NCBI GenBank assembly: GCA_020621985.1
Contig: JAHRYS010000002.1
Location: 305,730 to 369,729, forward strand
Reading direction: 5' to 3'
DNA: 64,000 bases
Source of the DNA: Candidatus Ferrigenium altingense
GTDB lineage: Bacteria; Pseudomonadota; Gammaproteobacteria; Burkholderiales; Gallionellaceae
A model generated the notes under the pieces. The model ran no database searches. It saw nothing but the letters and a program-made list of their open reading frames with translations, and had not been told where the DNA came from. Both the position numbers and the translations under genes were made by a program. Each line of letters opens with the position of its first letter. The stretch's first letter is position 1. This document shows, in pieces, positions 7,759 to 16,646 of this stretch.

Positions 7759-8853
7759 ATGCCTTCCGCTTCCTCCCCCGCAAGCACATTGCTGCGCCGT
7801 GAAATTCTCGATTTGCATGCCTACCACGTGCCGGATAGCGCGGGCTATATCAAGCTGGACGCGATGGAGAACCCGTATCCTGTGCCGTCCGCGCTGCGCG
7901 GCGAAATCGCCGATGCGGTCGCTGCCGCTGCCATTAACCGTTATCCCGACCCCGCCGCCGCCTCGCTCAAGGAAAAAATCCGTGGCGTGCTCGGCTTGCC
8001 GGACGGGATGGAGGTGCTGCTCGGCAATGGCTCGGATGAGCTGATCCAGTTGCTGGCGATGGCGCTCAACAAGCCCGGTGCAGCCTTGCTGGGCGTGGAA
8101 CCGTCGTTCGTGATGTACCGGATGATCGCGACTTTTACCGGAATGCGTTATGTAAGCGTGCCGTTGACGGAGGATTTTTCGCTGGATTTGCCGGCAACGC
8201 TCGCCGCGATTCGGCGCGAACAGCCCGCGCTGATCTTCCTGGCCTATCCGAATAATCCTACCGGCAACCTGTTTCCGGCGGATGCCGTGATACAGATCAT
8301 CGAGGCGGCGCAGGGTCTGGTGGTGGTGGACGAGGCTTATTACGCCTTTGCCGGCGACAGCTTTATCCCGCGCCTGGCTCGTTATTCGAATTTGCTGGTG
8401 ATGCGCACCTTTTCCAAGCTCGGCATGGCGGGATTGCGCCTGGGATTTCTGGCGGGTAGCGCGGCGTGGCTGGAGCAGCTGGAAAAACTGCGCTTACCGT
8501 ATAATGTCGGTGTTTTGCCGCAATTGGTCGCCGGAAAGTTGCTTGAACATCACGGGGTGCTGTTGCGGCAAGCGGAACAAATCAAACGGGATCGCGCCAA
8601 GTTGTACCGGCAATTGAGCGAAATCGCCGCCGTGCGGGTTTACCCCAGCGAGGCGAATTTTCTGCTGTTCCGCGTGGCACATGCCACGGAAGTATTTGAC
8701 GGATTGAAGCAGCGCGGCGTGCTGATCAAGAACCTGAACGGCGGGCATCCGATGTTGCATGACTGCTTGCGCGTTACGGTCGGCACAGGCGACGAGTGCG
8801 CAAAGTTCGTGTCAGCATTGCATGACACTCTTACTCAACTTGCACAAGGTTAA
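7759..8853 (+). CDS. hisC: Histidinol-phosphate aminotransferase
   Basis: HisC is a pyridoxal-phosphate enzyme that converts imidazole-acetol phosphate to L-histidinol phosphate using glutamate. The 364-residue protein shows the fold-type I signatures AYPNNPTGN and VVDEAYYAF, and the Schiff-base lysine Lys220 in [15 protein letters not shown]. It is the first gene of a hisCBHAFIE run with very short gaps. In many betaproteobacteria hisG and hisD precede hisC, but here a divergent two-component operon does, so the operon promoter must lie in the gap just upstream. Confidence 0.95.
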   Translation: MPSASSPASTLLRREILDLHAYHVPDSAGYIKLDAMENPYPVPSALRGEIADAVAAAAINRYPDPAAASLKEKIRGVLGLPDGMEVLLGNGSDELIQLLAMALNKPGAALLGVEPSFVMYRMIATFTGMRYVSVPLTEDFSLDLPATLAAIRREQPALIFLAYPNNPTGNLFPADAVIQIIEAAQGLVVVDEAYYAFAGDSFIPRLARYSNLLVMRTFSKLGMAGLRLGFLAGSAAWLEQLEKLRLPYNVGVLPQLVAGKLLEHHGVLLRQAEQIKRDRAKLYRQLSEIAAVRVYPSEANFLLFRVAHATEVFDGLKQRGVLIKNLNGGHPMLHDCLRVTVGTGDECAKFVSALHDTLTQLAQG

Positions 8854-8856
8854 ATC

Positions 8857-9444
8857 ATGCGTAGCGCGAAAGTTTCACGCAACACACTGGAAACTCAAAT
8901 TACCGTTGAGTTGAATCTGGACGGCAGCGGCAAAGCCAAGTTCGATACCGGGCTGCCGTTTCTCGATCACATGCTCGATCAGGTCGCCCGGCATGGTTTG
9001 CTGGACATGGATATTCTCGCCAAAGGGGATTTGCATATCGATGCGCATCACACCGTGGAAGATATCGGCATCACGTTCGGCCAGGCATTCAACCAGGCAA
9101 TCGGCGACAAGAAAGGCCTGCGCCGCTACGGCCATGCGTACGTGCCGCTGGATGAATCCCTGTCGCGCGCGGTGCTGGATATTTCCGGCCGCCCCGGCCT
9201 GGTGTTCAATTGCGAATTTGTGCGCGACAGCATCGGTGAGTTCGAGGTGGACTTGGTCAACGAATTTTTTCAGGGCTTCGTCAATCACGCGCTGGTCACG
9301 CTGCACATCGACAACCTGGCGGGCAACAATGCCCACCATCAGGCCGAGACCATTTTCAAGGCCTTCGGCCGCGCGCTGCGCATGGCGCTGGAGCTTGATC
9401 CGCGCATGGCCGGCGTGATGCCTTCCACCAAGGGAACACTGTAA
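8857..9444 (+). CDS. hisB: Imidazoleglycerol-phosphate dehydratase
   Basis: HisB dehydrates imidazole-glycerol phosphate to imidazole-acetol phosphate using two manganese ions. The 195-residue product is the monofunctional bacterial form, without the N-terminal phosphatase of the E. coli fusion. The metal-binding signatures are [13 protein letters not shown] and the HHTVED and HHQAE motifs. It starts three bases after the hisC stop, so coupling with hisC is likely. The minus-strand ORF of 328 codons over hisB-hisH is a shadow. Confidence 0.96.
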   Translation: MRSAKVSRNTLETQITVELNLDGSGKAKFDTGLPFLDHMLDQVARHGLLDMDILAKGDLHIDAHHTVEDIGITFGQAFNQAIGDKKGLRRYGHAYVPLDESLSRAVLDISGRPGLVFNCEFVRDSIGEFEVDLVNEFFQGFVNHALVTLHIDNLAGNNAHHQAETIFKAFGRALRMALELDPRMAGVMPSTKGTL

Positions 9445-9450
9445 ATTGAA

Positions 9451-10083
9451 ATGGTCGATGTCGCCGTTGTAGATTATGGGATGGGCAACTTGCACTCGGT
9501 CGAACAGGCTTTGCGCAAGGTGGCTCCCGATGCCGAAATTATTGTAAGCGACGATGCCGGGGTGATTGCGAATGCCGGGCGCGTGGTATTTCCCGGCCAA
9601 GGCGCGATGCCGGACTGCATGCGGGAACTGGAAGCGCGCGGTTTGCGCAACGCCGTGCTGGAAGCCGCGCGCGACAAGCCTTTTCTCGGCATCTGCATCG
9701 GCCTGCAAATGCTGTTCGAACATAGCGCCGAGGGCGATGTGGCGGGGCTGGGCATCCTGCGCGGTGAGGTTGTGCGCTTCGCCAGCAATCAACACGACGC
9801 GCAGGGCAATAAACTCAAGGTGCCGCACATGGGCTGGAATCAGGTGCACCATGGCGATCATGCGTTATGGCATGACATCGACCAGGATGCGCGTTTTTAC
9901 TTTGTGCACAGCTATTACGTGTGCCCGCGGGACGCGGCGCTGGTGCAGGCGACCAGTAACTATCCGCAGCCTTTTGCCTGCGCTGTGGCGCGGGACAATT
10001 TGTTCGCGGTGCAATTTCATCCGGAAAAAAGCCAAACGGCAGGGCTGAAGCTGCTGCAAAATTTTATGCAATGGAATCCTTAA
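9451..10083 (+). CDS. hisH: Imidazole glycerol phosphate synthase, glutaminase subunit
   Basis: HisH releases ammonia from glutamine and channels it to HisF. It is a class I glutamine amidotransferase with the nucleophile Cys82 in FLGICIGLQML and the His-Glu pair in FAVQFHPEKSQ. The N-terminus DVAVVDYGMGNLHSV is typical. Its 210 residues match the family length. It is six bases after hisB and 17 before hisA, within the his operon. The partner HisF is encoded two genes downstream. Confidence 0.96.
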   Translation: MVDVAVVDYGMGNLHSVEQALRKVAPDAEIIVSDDAGVIANAGRVVFPGQGAMPDCMRELEARGLRNAVLEAARDKPFLGICIGLQMLFEHSAEGDVAGLGILRGEVVRFASNQHDAQGNKLKVPHMGWNQVHHGDHALWHDIDQDARFYFVHSYYVCPRDAALVQATSNYPQPFACAVARDNLFAVQFHPEKSQTAGLKLLQNFMQWNP

Positions 10084-10100
10084 TTTTTTAACATACTGCT

Positions 10101-10865
10101 ATGCTGATTATTCCTGCGATTGATTTGAAAGACGGTCATTGTGTGCGCCTCAAACAGGGCGTGATGGAAGATGCCACGGTGTTTTCCGAAGATCCCGCTG
10201 CGATGGCGCAGCACTGGCTGGAACAGGGCGCGCGCCGCCTGCATCTGGTGGATTTGAACGGCGCGTTCGCCGGCAAGCCGAAGAACGAAGCTGCGGTGCG
10301 CAGCATCATCGAGGCGATGGACGGCAGCGACGTGCCGGTGCAACTGGGCGGCGGCATCCGCGACCTGGAAACCATCGAACGCTACCTCGACATCGGCGTG
10401 ACTTACGTCATCATCGGCACTGCGGCGGTCAAGGTGCCGGGGTTTCTGCATGAGGCCTGCGACGCCTTTCCCGGCCACATCATGGTCGGCTTGGATGCCA
10501 AGGGCGGCAAGGTGGCGGTGGATGGCTGGTCGAAGCTGACCGGGCACGACGTGGCGGATCTGGCGCAGCGCTTCGAAGGCTATGGCGTGGAAGCGATCAT
10601 CTACACCGACATCGGCCGCGACGGCATGTTGTCCGGCGTGAACATTCCGGCCACGGTGGAACTGGCCAGACCGCTGCATGTGCCGGTGATCGCCAGCGGC
10701 GGCATCACCAACCTGGACGACGTGCGCGCGCTGTGCGCGGTGTATCAGGAAGGTATCACCGGTGCGATTACCGGCCGCGCGATTTACGAAGGCTCGCTGG
10801 ATTTGCGCGCGGCGCAAGCGTTGGCCGACGAGTTGACCCCGATCAAACTATCCTTTAACAGTTAA
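10101..10865 (+). CDS. hisA: ProFAR isomerase (phosphoribosylformimino-AICAR-phosphate isomerase)
   Basis: HisA opens the ribose of ProFAR in an Amadori rearrangement to give PRFAR, the substrate of HisHF. It is a beta/alpha barrel with the catalytic Asp8 in [17 protein letters not shown] and the second Asp in [10 protein letters not shown]. The phosphate-binding motifs are QLGGGIRD and VIASGGITN. The 254-residue size fits the family. It lies between hisH and hisF in the operon, six bases before hisF. Confidence 0.96.
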   Translation: MLIIPAIDLKDGHCVRLKQGVMEDATVFSEDPAAMAQHWLEQGARRLHLVDLNGAFAGKPKNEAAVRSIIEAMDGSDVPVQLGGGIRDLETIERYLDIGVTYVIIGTAAVKVPGFLHEACDAFPGHIMVGLDAKGGKVAVDGWSKLTGHDVADLAQRFEGYGVEAIIYTDIGRDGMLSGVNIPATVELARPLHVPVIASGGITNLDDVRALCAVYQEGITGAITGRAIYEGSLDLRAAQALADELTPIKLSFNS

Positions 10866-10871
10866 GCCTGG

Positions 10872-11630
10872 ATGCTTGCCAAAAGAATTATTCCCTGTCT
10901 CGATGTCACGGCGGGGCGCGTGGTCAAGGGGGTCAGTTTCGTCGAACTGCGCGATGCCGGCGACCCGGTGGAAATTGCGCGCCGCTATGACGAGCAGGGC
11001 GCGGATGAACTGACGTTCCTCGACATCACCGCCAGCTCGGACGACCGGGGGATCATTTTTCGCATCATCGAGCAGGTCGCCTCGCAGGTGTTCATTCCGC
11101 TGACTGTTGGCGGCGGGGTGCGCGAAGTCGGCGACGTGCGGAATTTGCTGAATGCCGGCGCCGACAAGGTCAGCATCAACACCGCCGCCGTGCTGAACCC
11201 GCAACTGGTTGCGGATGCCGCCGGGCGTTACGGCTCGCAGTGCATCGTGGTGGCCATCGATGCCAAGCAGATTGCGCCGAACCGCTGGGAAGTGTTCACG
11301 CACGGCGGACGCAAGGCGACGGGGCTGGATGTAGTGGAGTGGGCGAAAAAAATGCAGGGCCTGGGCGCGGGCGAGATCCTGCTGACCAGCATGGACAGGG
11401 ACGGGCAGAAAAACGGCTTCGATCTGGCGTTGACGCGCGCGGTGACGGATGCGCTGGATATCCCGGTGATCGCCAGCGGCGGTGCGGGCAACTTGCAACA
11501 TCTGGCCGACGGCGTGAAACTCGGCGGGGCGGATGCGGTGCTGGCGGCAAGCATTTTTCACTTCGGCGAATATACCGTGCAGCAGGCCAAACAGTTCATG
11601 GCGCAGCAGGGAATCGAGGTGCGGTTATGA
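10872..11630 (+). CDS. hisF: Imidazole glycerol phosphate synthase, cyclase subunit
   Basis: HisF uses ammonia from HisH to turn PRFAR into imidazole glycerol phosphate and AICAR. It is a beta/alpha barrel with catalytic Asp residues in [15 protein letters not shown] and [13 protein letters not shown], and phosphate-binding loops GGGVR and VIASGGAGN. The length of 252 residues is standard. Its last bases, GAGGTGCGGTTATGA, are repeated exactly 98 bases downstream at the hisI start, and the gap between holds a mini-ORF (described separately). hisF and hisI therefore no longer touch. Confidence 0.96.
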   Translation: MLAKRIIPCLDVTAGRVVKGVSFVELRDAGDPVEIARRYDEQGADELTFLDITASSDDRGIIFRIIEQVASQVFIPLTVGGGVREVGDVRNLLNAGADKVSINTAAVLNPQLVADAAGRYGSQCIVVAIDAKQIAPNRWEVFTHGGRKATGLDVVEWAKKMQGLGAGEILLTSMDRDGQKNGFDLALTRAVTDALDIPVIASGGAGNLQHLADGVKLGGADAVLAASIFHFGEYTVQQAKQFMAQQGIEVRL

Positions 11631-11728
11631 CATGGTGCGCGAAAGCGACAGGTGCGGGAATAACCGCATCGCACCTCCTCCCGCAAACGGCTGACTACGC
11701 CAGTAATGTGTCGGAGGTGCGGTTATGA
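11616..11728 (+). repeat. 15-bp direct repeats framing an insert between hisF and hisI
   Basis: GAGGTGCGGTTATGA occurs at the end of hisF and again at the start of hisI, 98 bases apart. Each copy contains an ATG that overlaps a TGA stop. Between them an inverted, slightly longer version of the unit (TAACCGCATCGCACCTC) can pair with either copy. The pattern suggests a small insertion or duplication at what was once an ATGA junction. Confidence 0.7.
11627..11728 (+). CDS. 33-residue mini-ORF bridging hisF and hisI (tentative)
   Basis: A short frame starts at the ATG that overlaps the hisF stop (ATGA), reads [18 protein letters not shown] and on, and ends in EVRL with a TGA that overlaps the hisI ATG. 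It is preceded by the Shine-Dalgarno-like GAGGTG at the end of hisF. The frame keeps translation coupled from hisF to hisI across the insert. Its last four residues are identical to those of HisF because of the 15-bp repeat. I do not recognise the peptide, and its value may lie in the coupling rather than the product. Confidence 0.4.
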   Translation: MTWCAKATGAGITASHLLPQTADYASNVSEVRL

Positions 11729-12114
11729 AAGAAAATTGGCTGAACAAGGTGAACTGGTCCGAAGATGGGCTGGTGCCGGCCATCGCGCAGGATGCCGCCA
11801 CCGGGCGGGTGCTGATGGTGGCGTGGATGGACCGTGATGCCCTGAAGCTGACCTGGCAAAAGAACGAGGCGGTGTATTGGTCGCGTTCGCGCAAAAAGCT
11901 ATGGCACAAGGGTGAGGAATCCGGACATATCCAGAAAGTAAAAGAAATCAGGCTGGATTGCGATGGCGATGTGGTACTGCTGCAAGTTGAGCAGCAAGGC
12001 GGCATCGCCTGCCATACCGGGCGCGAAAGCTGTTTTTACCGCCGTTTGGAAAAAGAGCGGTGGTCGGAAGTGGATGCCGTGCTGAAATCTCCCGATGAAA
12101 TTTATAAGAAATGA
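11725..12114 (+). CDS. hisI: Phosphoribosyl-AMP cyclohydrolase
   Basis: HisI hydrolyses the adenine ring of phosphoribosyl-AMP, the third step of histidine synthesis. The 129-residue monofunctional enzyme shows the zinc and magnesium ligands in RLDCDGD and [14 protein letters not shown], and the core [12 protein letters not shown]. It overlaps hisE by four bases (ATGA). HisI and HisE are separate proteins here, unlike the fused E. coli enzyme. The start codon lies within the repeated GAGGTGCGGTTATGA unit, which also supplies a Shine-Dalgarno-like GGAGGTG. Confidence 0.95.
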   Translation: MKENWLNKVNWSEDGLVPAIAQDAATGRVLMVAWMDRDALKLTWQKNEAVYWSRSRKKLWHKGEESGHIQKVKEIRLDCDGDVVLLQVEQQGGIACHTGRESCFYRRLEKERWSEVDAVLKSPDEIYKK

Positions 12115-12449
12115 ACACGGAAAAAATGAACCAGGATATCTTGCAACGATTGACGGAAACGCTGGAGGCGCGCAAGCAGGCATTACCGGAAAGCTCTTAT
12201 GCCGCCAAACTGTTCAGCAAGGGCGAAGACGCGATATTGAAGAAAATCGGCGAGGAAGCGACCGAGGTGATTCTGGCGAGTAAGGGCGGCGACAAATCCC
12301 ATCTGGTGTATGAAACCGCCGATTTGTGGTTTCATTGCATGGTACTGTTGGCAAAGCACGGCTTGAGCGCAGATGATGTGCTGAACGAACTGGCGCGCCG
12401 CGAAGGCTTGTCGGGTATCGCCGAAAAGGAAAGCCGGAAAAAGGATTGA
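12111..12449 (+). CDS. hisE: Phosphoribosyl-ATP pyrophosphatase
   Basis: HisE removes pyrophosphate from phosphoribosyl-ATP, the second step of the pathway. It is an all-alpha MazG-like enzyme. The motif [15 protein letters not shown] and the following [14 protein letters not shown] carry the acidic magnesium ligands. The 112-residue length is typical. The chosen ATG overlaps the hisI stop; a second in-frame ATG five codons later (MNQDILQRL) is an alternative. It is the last his gene before hinT. Confidence 0.94.
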   Translation: MNTEKMNQDILQRLTETLEARKQALPESSYAAKLFSKGEDAILKKIGEEATEVILASKGGDKSHLVYETADLWFHCMVLLAKHGLSADDVLNELARREGLSGIAEKESRKKD

Positions 12450-12451
12450 GC

Positions 12452-12799
12452 ATGGGCGACTGTATTTTTTGCAGGATTGCACGCGGCGAGATTCCTTGCA
12501 GCAAGGTGTATGAAGACGACGAAGTGCTGGCGTTCCACGACATCAACCCGGTCGCCCCCGTGCATTTCATGCTGGTTCCGAAGCTGCATTTGGCTTCGTT
12601 GCTGGATGCTGGAGAGGAGCATGCGCCGCTGCTGGGTAAAATGCTGCTGCTGGCGCCAAAACTGGCTCAGGAGCAGGGTCTGGAAAACGGCTTCCGTACC
12701 GTGATCAATACCGGCAAGGGCGGCGGGCAGGAAGTGTTGCATTTACACATCCATATCATCGGCGGCGGCAGCATTCCGCCCATGGTGCGGCGCGGTTAA
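12452..12799 (+). CDS. hinT: HIT-family purine nucleoside phosphoramidase
   Basis: HinT-type proteins hydrolyse AMP-linked phosphoramidates such as AMP-lysine. The product (115 residues from the ATG) has the catalytic HIT motif HLHIHIIGG near the C-terminus and the N-terminal [12 protein letters not shown] with a CxxC zinc-like pair. The ORF track begins at a TTG inside the hisE stop; the ATG two codons later, giving MGDCIFC, is the better start. A position between hisE and tatA is common in betaproteobacteria. Confidence 0.93.
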   Translation: MGDCIFCRIARGEIPCSKVYEDDEVLAFHDINPVAPVHFMLVPKLHLASLLDAGEEHAPLLGKMLLLAPKLAQEQGLENGFRTVINTGKGGGQEVLHLHIHIIGGGSIPPMVRRG

Positions 12800-12824
12800 C
12801 AGTCAATTATCTGAGGAGAACGTG

Positions 12825-13055
12825 ATGGGCGGGTTAAGTATTTGGCATTGGCTGATCGTATTGCTGGTCGTTATATTGATATTCGGCACCAAGAAGCTGC
12901 GCAACATCGGCAGCGACCTGGGTGGCGCGGTGAAAAACTTCAAGGAAGGCGTGCGCGACGATGAGCCCAAGCAGGCCCAGCAGGACGGGCAGGCCATTGA
13001 AGGCGAAGTGACATCGAAAACGCAGACGAAAGACAAGTCGAACACGAATGTTTGA
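12825..13055 (+). CDS. tatA: Sec-independent translocase subunit TatA
   Basis: TatA oligomers form the protein-conducting part of the twin-arginine translocon in the inner membrane. The 76-residue protein has one N-terminal helix ([31 protein letters not shown]), containing the conserved FGTKKLR hinge, and then an amphipathic helix and a charged tail. The start is the ATG behind GAGGAGAACGTG rather than the GTG in the track. It overlaps tatB by eight bases. Confidence 0.95.
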   Translation: MGGLSIWHWLIVLLVVILIFGTKKLRNIGSDLGGAVKNFKEGVRDDEPKQAQQDGQAIEGEVTSKTQTKDKSNTNV

Positions 13056-13398
13056 CATTGCATTCTCCGAGCTGATGGTCATCATGCTGGTGGCGCTTGT
13101 CGTCATCGGCCCGGAGCGGTTGCCGAAAGTGGCGCGCACGATGGGGAATTTGTGGGGGCGGATGCAGCGCTATGTGCATAGCGTCAAGAACGACATCGCA
13201 AACGACATGGCCATCGAAGAAGCCAAACAACTGCGCGGTACCATCGGCAAGGAAATCACCGCTATCGAGCAGGCCACGCAAGAGGCCAGGCTGTCCCTGG
13301 AGCAGAAAATACTGGATGCGCAGATGGGCAGATCATCCGATGCATCCGATGAACAGCCCGTTACACAATCTTCCACTACGCCAAGCAAGCCAGTTTAA
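13048..13398 (+). CDS. tatB: Sec-independent translocase subunit TatB
   Basis: TatB forms the substrate-receptor complex with TatC. Its 116 residues begin with the TatB signature [33 protein letters not shown], including the conserved Glu of the membrane helix and the GPERLP turn. A long amphipathic helix and a Ser/Thr/Pro-rich tail follow. It overlaps tatA upstream by eight bases and tatC downstream by one base (TAATG), so the three subunits are translationally coupled. Confidence 0.95.
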   Translation: MFDIAFSELMVIMLVALVVIGPERLPKVARTMGNLWGRMQRYVHSVKNDIANDMAIEEAKQLRGTIGKEITAIEQATQEARLSLEQKILDAQMGRSSDASDEQPVTQSSTTPSKPV

Positions 13399-14126
13399 TG
13401 GGTATCAGTGAAAGTTTTATCGCGCACCTGATCGAACTGCGCACCCGCTTGCTGCATGTTGCCGTGGCCTTGCTGGTGGTGTTCATCTGCCTGTTTCCGT
13501 GGGCTTCCGACCTCTATGCCCTGCTGGCGCAGCCGCTGCTGGCAAAATTGCCCAAAGGCGGGCAGATGATCGCCACCGATGTCACCACGCCGTTCTTCGT
13601 GCCGCTCAAGGTCGCGATGATGGCCGCTTTGCTGATTGCGCTGCCTTACATCCTCTACCAGCTATGGCGCTTCGTCGCACCCGGCCTGTATGCGCACGAG
13701 AAGCGCCTGGTCGTGCCGCTCATCGTCGCCAGCACGCTGCTGTTTTTTTGCGGTATGGCATTCGCCTACTTTGCGGTGTTCCCGGTGGTGTTCGGTTTCA
13801 TCACCGCCTCCGCGCCGCAGGGTGTGGCGGTGATGACCGATATCGACAAATACCTCAGCTTCGTGCTCGGCATGTTCGTGGCGTTCGGGGTCACCTTTCA
13901 GGTGCCGGTGGCGGTCGTGCTGCTGGTGCGCATGAATATCGTCGGCGTCGAGAAACTGAGGGAAATCCGCTCCTACGTGATCGTCGGCGCATTCATCCTC
14001 GGCGCAATTTTTACCCCGCCGGACGTGGTGTCGCAATTCATGCTGGCAATCCCGCTGTGGCTGCTCTATGAAGCGGGTATCGTGGTTGCGAGCTGGATGG
14101 TCAAGGGCAAGACCAAGCCGGCGTAA
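13398..14126 (+). CDS. tatC: Sec-independent translocase subunit TatC
   Basis: TatC is the six-helix membrane protein that recognises the twin-arginine signal. The 242 residues show the N-terminal IAHLIELRTRLLH, the loop motif FFVPLKVAMMAALLIALPYILYQLW and the conserved periplasmic FAYFAVFPVVFGF segment. The C-terminal hydrophobic helices contain IFTPPDVVSQFMLAIPLWLLYE, typical of the family. It ends the his-tat transcription unit and is followed by a bidirectional terminator shared with the convergent protease gene. Confidence 0.96.
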   Translation: MGISESFIAHLIELRTRLLHVAVALLVVFICLFPWASDLYALLAQPLLAKLPKGGQMIATDVTTPFFVPLKVAMMAALLIALPYILYQLWRFVAPGLYAHEKRLVVPLIVASTLLFFCGMAFAYFAVFPVVFGFITASAPQGVAVMTDIDKYLSFVLGMFVAFGVTFQVPVAVVLLVRMNIVGVEKLREIRSYVIVGAFILGAIFTPPDVVSQFMLAIPLWLLYEAGIVVASWMVKGKTKPA

Positions 14127-14157
14127 AAAACAATCGCGCAAATGCCAATCGTGCAAA

Positions 14158-14186
14158 TGAAAGAGCCGCTATATGCGGCTCTTTCA
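14158..14186. terminator. Bidirectional rho-independent terminator between tatC and the protease gene
   Basis: TGAAAGAGCCGC, loop TATAT, GCGGCTCTTTCA is a perfect 12-bp stem with A- and T-rich flanks on both sides. It lies between the convergent tatC and DegS/AlgW-type genes and can stop transcription from either side. Confidence 0.85.
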
Positions 14187-14224
14187 TTTAGTGCTTCTTT
14201 CGCCTGTATCAGTTCGTCACGCGG

Positions 14225-15379
14225 CTACTGCTCCCTTGGCTTTGGGCGCTTGCCGATTTTAACCGGCAAACTTGTCGCTACTCCGTTGCGCATCAGCCTG
14301 GCCGTGATCACTTTGCCGGGCGGCAGGTTGGCCACGGTTTCCAGCATGGTGTTCCAGTCGTCGATGGCTTGATCGTCTATCGCAATCAGGATATCGCCGG
14401 TCTTGATGCCGGCCTGTTCCGCCGGGCTGTTGCGGATGATTTCGGTGATCAGCACCCCCTTGGTGCTGCCCAGTTTGAAGGATTCGGCCAGTTCGGGGGT
14501 CAATTCCTGCACCCCCGCGCCGATCCAGCCGCGCGTCACGGAGCCGCTCTGGATGATTTGCTCCATGGTTTTTTTGGCGATACTCGCGGGAATGGCGAAA
14601 CCGATGCCGAGCGAGCCGCCATTCGGCGAATAAATCGCGCTGTTGATGCCGATCAGGTTGCCGCTCACGTCCACCAGCGCGCCGCCGGAATTGCCGGGGT
14701 TGATCGCGGCATCGGTCTGGATGAAGCTCTCGAAGGTGTTCAACCCCAGATGACTGCGCTTGAGTGCGCTGATGATGCCCATGGTCACGGTCTGCCCCAC
14801 GCCGAACGGGTTGCCGATCGCGAGCACCATGTCGCCCACCTGCGCCTGCTCCGGGTGGCCGAAGGTGATCGCGGGAAGCTTGCCGGGCAGTTCGACCTTG
14901 ATAACGGCGAGGTCGGTCTCCGGATCCGAGCCGATCACATGCGCCTTGGTCTTGCGCCCGTCCGCCAGCGCGACTTCGATCTGGTCGGCAGCCTCAACGA
15001 CATGGTGGTTGGTGAGGATGTAGCCGTCGGGGCTGACGATCACGCCGGAGCCCAGACTGGAGCTATTTTGCGGTTCCATATCGCGCGGGTCGCCGAAGAA
15101 AAAGCGGAAACGCGGGTCTTCCATGAAGGGATGGAGCGGCGTCTTGATGACGGTGCTGGTGAAGATGTTTACCACGCTGGGCATGGCTTTTTGCGCGGCG
15201 GTGCTTAACCCCATGGCCAGATTTTTGCCGTCCGCCGCTTGCGGTGCGCTTTCCTGCAGCGTGACCACTCCGCTGCGCGCCGCATTCGGCAGCAACTCCG
15301 GCTTGAGGGTCTGGACGATAAACAGCAGCGCCAGCGCGACAGTGACGGCCTGGGTGAATAAAAGCCAGTGTTTACGCAT
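14225..15379 (-). CDS. Periplasmic trypsin-like serine protease, DegS/AlgW type (HtrA family)
   Basis: This is an envelope quality-control protease. A single N-terminal membrane helix (about residues 5-23) anchors it. The chymotrypsin-like domain carries the triad His126 (LTNHHVVEA), Asp156 (DPETDLAV) and Ser231 (NPGNSGGALVD), and one C-terminal PDZ domain follows (about 285-375). One PDZ domain and an uncleaved-looking anchor match DegS/AlgW rather than two-PDZ DegP, so a role in regulated cleavage of an anti-sigma factor is possible but not shown. It is divergent from the NIF3 gene. Confidence 0.92.
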   Translation of the reverse strand: MRKHWLLFTQAVTVALALLFIVQTLKPELLPNAARSGVVTLQESAPQAADGKNLAMGLSTAAQKAMPSVVNIFTSTVIKTPLHPFMEDPRFRFFFGDPRDMEPQNSSSLGSGVIVSPDGYILTNHHVVEAADQIEVALADGRKTKAHVIGSDPETDLAVIKVELPGKLPAITFGHPEQAQVGDMVLAIGNPFGVGQTVTMGIISALKRSHLGLNTFESFIQTDAAINPGNSGGALVDVSGNLIGINSAIYSPNGGSLGIGFAIPASIAKKTMEQIIQSGSVTRGWIGAGVQELTPELAESFKLGSTKGVLITEIIRNSPAEQAGIKTGDILIAIDDQAIDDWNTMLETVANLPPGKVITARLMRNGVATSLPVKIGKRPKPREQ

Positions 15380-15419
15380 GATATGATTAATCGATATGCT
15401 TAAAATTGAAGGTGCTTAC

Positions 15420-16166
15420 ATGCTGCTCAATGAATTGCGCAATTATAACGCAAGCCTGCTGCAAACCGGTTTGTTCAAGGATTACTGCCCGAACGGTTTG
15501 CAGGTGGAAGGGCGCGCGGAGGTGCGGCGCATCGCCACCGGCGTGACGGCTTCGCAACAGGTGCTGGACGCCGCGATTGCATGGGGCGCGGACGCGATCC
15601 TGGTGCATCACGGCTATTTCTGGCGCAGCGAGGATGCCGCGATAACCGGCATCAAGAAACGGCGCATCGCCCAATTGCTGCGCAACGATGTGAGCCTGCT
15701 GGCTTATCACCTGCCGCTTGATGCGCATCCCGAACTGGGCAACAACGCACGGCTCGGCAAATTGCTCGGGCTGGCGGAGCAGGGCCGGTTCGGCGAGCAG
15801 GGCATCGCGTGCATCGGCGAGCTGGTGACCCCGCAGACGCTCGCGCAATTTGCCGCGCAGGTCGGACAAGGCCTGCGGCGCGCCCCGCAAGTCATCGGGA
15901 ATGGCGCCAAGAATATCCGGAAAGTCGCGTGGTGCAGCGGCGGGGCGCAAGGCTATTTTGAGGCAGCCATCGCGCAAGACGTTGACGTCTATATCAGCGG
16001 GGAGATATCCGAGCAGAGTTTTCATCTTGCGCAGGAAAGCGGCGTGGCCTTTATCGCCGCCGGCCACCATGCCACCGAGCGGCTTGGCATACAGGCGCTG
16101 GGCGAACACCTGTCGGCGCACTTCGGCTTGGAGCATTGTTTCTTTGATCAGGATAATCCGGTTTAG
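15420..16166 (+). CDS. NIF3-family dinuclear metal protein (YbgI-like)
   Basis: NIF3 proteins bind a dinuclear metal centre and form hexameric rings; some are proposed GTP cyclohydrolase I-like enzymes, but the cellular role is unsettled. The metal-binding motifs are ADAILVHHGYFWR, AYHLPLDAHPELGNNA and, near the end, AAGHHATERLG. The 248-residue length fits the bacterial form. I take the second ATG (MLLNELRNYN), which has GAAGGTG upstream; the track start eight codons earlier would leave only 16 bases to the divergent protease gene. Confidence 0.9.
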   Translation: MLLNELRNYNASLLQTGLFKDYCPNGLQVEGRAEVRRIATGVTASQQVLDAAIAWGADAILVHHGYFWRSEDAAITGIKKRRIAQLLRNDVSLLAYHLPLDAHPELGNNARLGKLLGLAEQGRFGEQGIACIGELVTPQTLAQFAAQVGQGLRRAPQVIGNGAKNIRKVAWCSGGAQGYFEAAIAQDVDVYISGEISEQSFHLAQESGVAFIAAGHHATERLGIQALGEHLSAHFGLEHCFFDQDNPV

Positions 16167-16185
16167 GAGTAGGGCAAACTACGGA

Positions 16186-16213
16186 TTGACAAGTTATTAA
16201 TGAAGCCTATGAT
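16186..16213 (+). promoter_or_regulatory. Strong sigma-70 promoter for the 76-residue ORF
   Basis: TTGACA and TATGAT are separated by 16 bases, close to the consensus for a housekeeping promoter. Downstream, before the ribosome-binding site, AAGTTAGTC occurs twice, 17 bases apart, and may be an operator. The next gene starts about 90 bases after the -10 box. Confidence 0.65.
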
Positions 16214-16304
16214 TACACCGTGAACCATTCATCGGCTCACAGGCGTGGAAGTTAGTCAGGTATAAAAGTTAGTCCGATTTCAATTTCTTATTCGGGAGCC
16301 AGAC

Positions 16305-16535
16305 ATGACTGATCAAATAAAAATCTCTATCGACCGTGAGGTCTACGACCGGTTGCTAATGCTGATGGTACCTCCCATCAGCGATGCCAACGCGGTTATC
16401 AAGGAGTTGTTGACTCAAGATGGGCGTGCCAGCCCCGCCTCCGTTGCTCTGGGTGCATCCGAGCATCACTTCACTATGGAGCAGGAGCTCGAACGCACCA
16501 GGCAGGGCGTCTACGAAGGTGGAGGAAATACCTAA
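16305..16535 (+). CDS. Small hypothetical protein, ribbon-helix-helix-like
   Basis: I do not recognise this 76-residue protein. Its first 35 residues (IKISIDREVYDRLLMLM and then a short helix pair) resemble the strand-helix-helix start of ribbon-helix-helix DNA-binding proteins such as the SeqA N-terminus. The rest is hydrophilic, ending in EQELERTRQGVYEGGGNT. CGGGAGCC lies ten bases before the ATG. It stands alone, with a strong promoter in front and a strong terminator behind. It could be a small regulator or an unpaired antitoxin; no toxin gene is adjacent. Confidence 0.6.
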   Translation: MTDQIKISIDREVYDRLLMLMVPPISDANAVIKELLTQDGRASPASVALGASEHHFTMEQELERTRQGVYEGGGNT

Positions 16536-16566
16536 GTCCTGCGCGGTATTCGTCAGCAGTTGACCA

Positions 16567-16598
16567 AAAAAACCACCGGCCTTGGCCGGTGGTTTTTT
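16567..16598. terminator. Bidirectional rho-independent terminator
   Basis: AAAAACCACCGGCC, a two-base centre, then GGCCGGTGGTTTTTT makes a GC-rich stem with A and T runs at both ends. It ends the small plus-strand gene and also the efflux operon that arrives from the other side. Confidence 0.9.
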
Positions 16599-16646
16599 GC
16601 GGCTGGTTAACGATGGGAAATTAAATCGCGCCCCTGTCTTGCCGAT

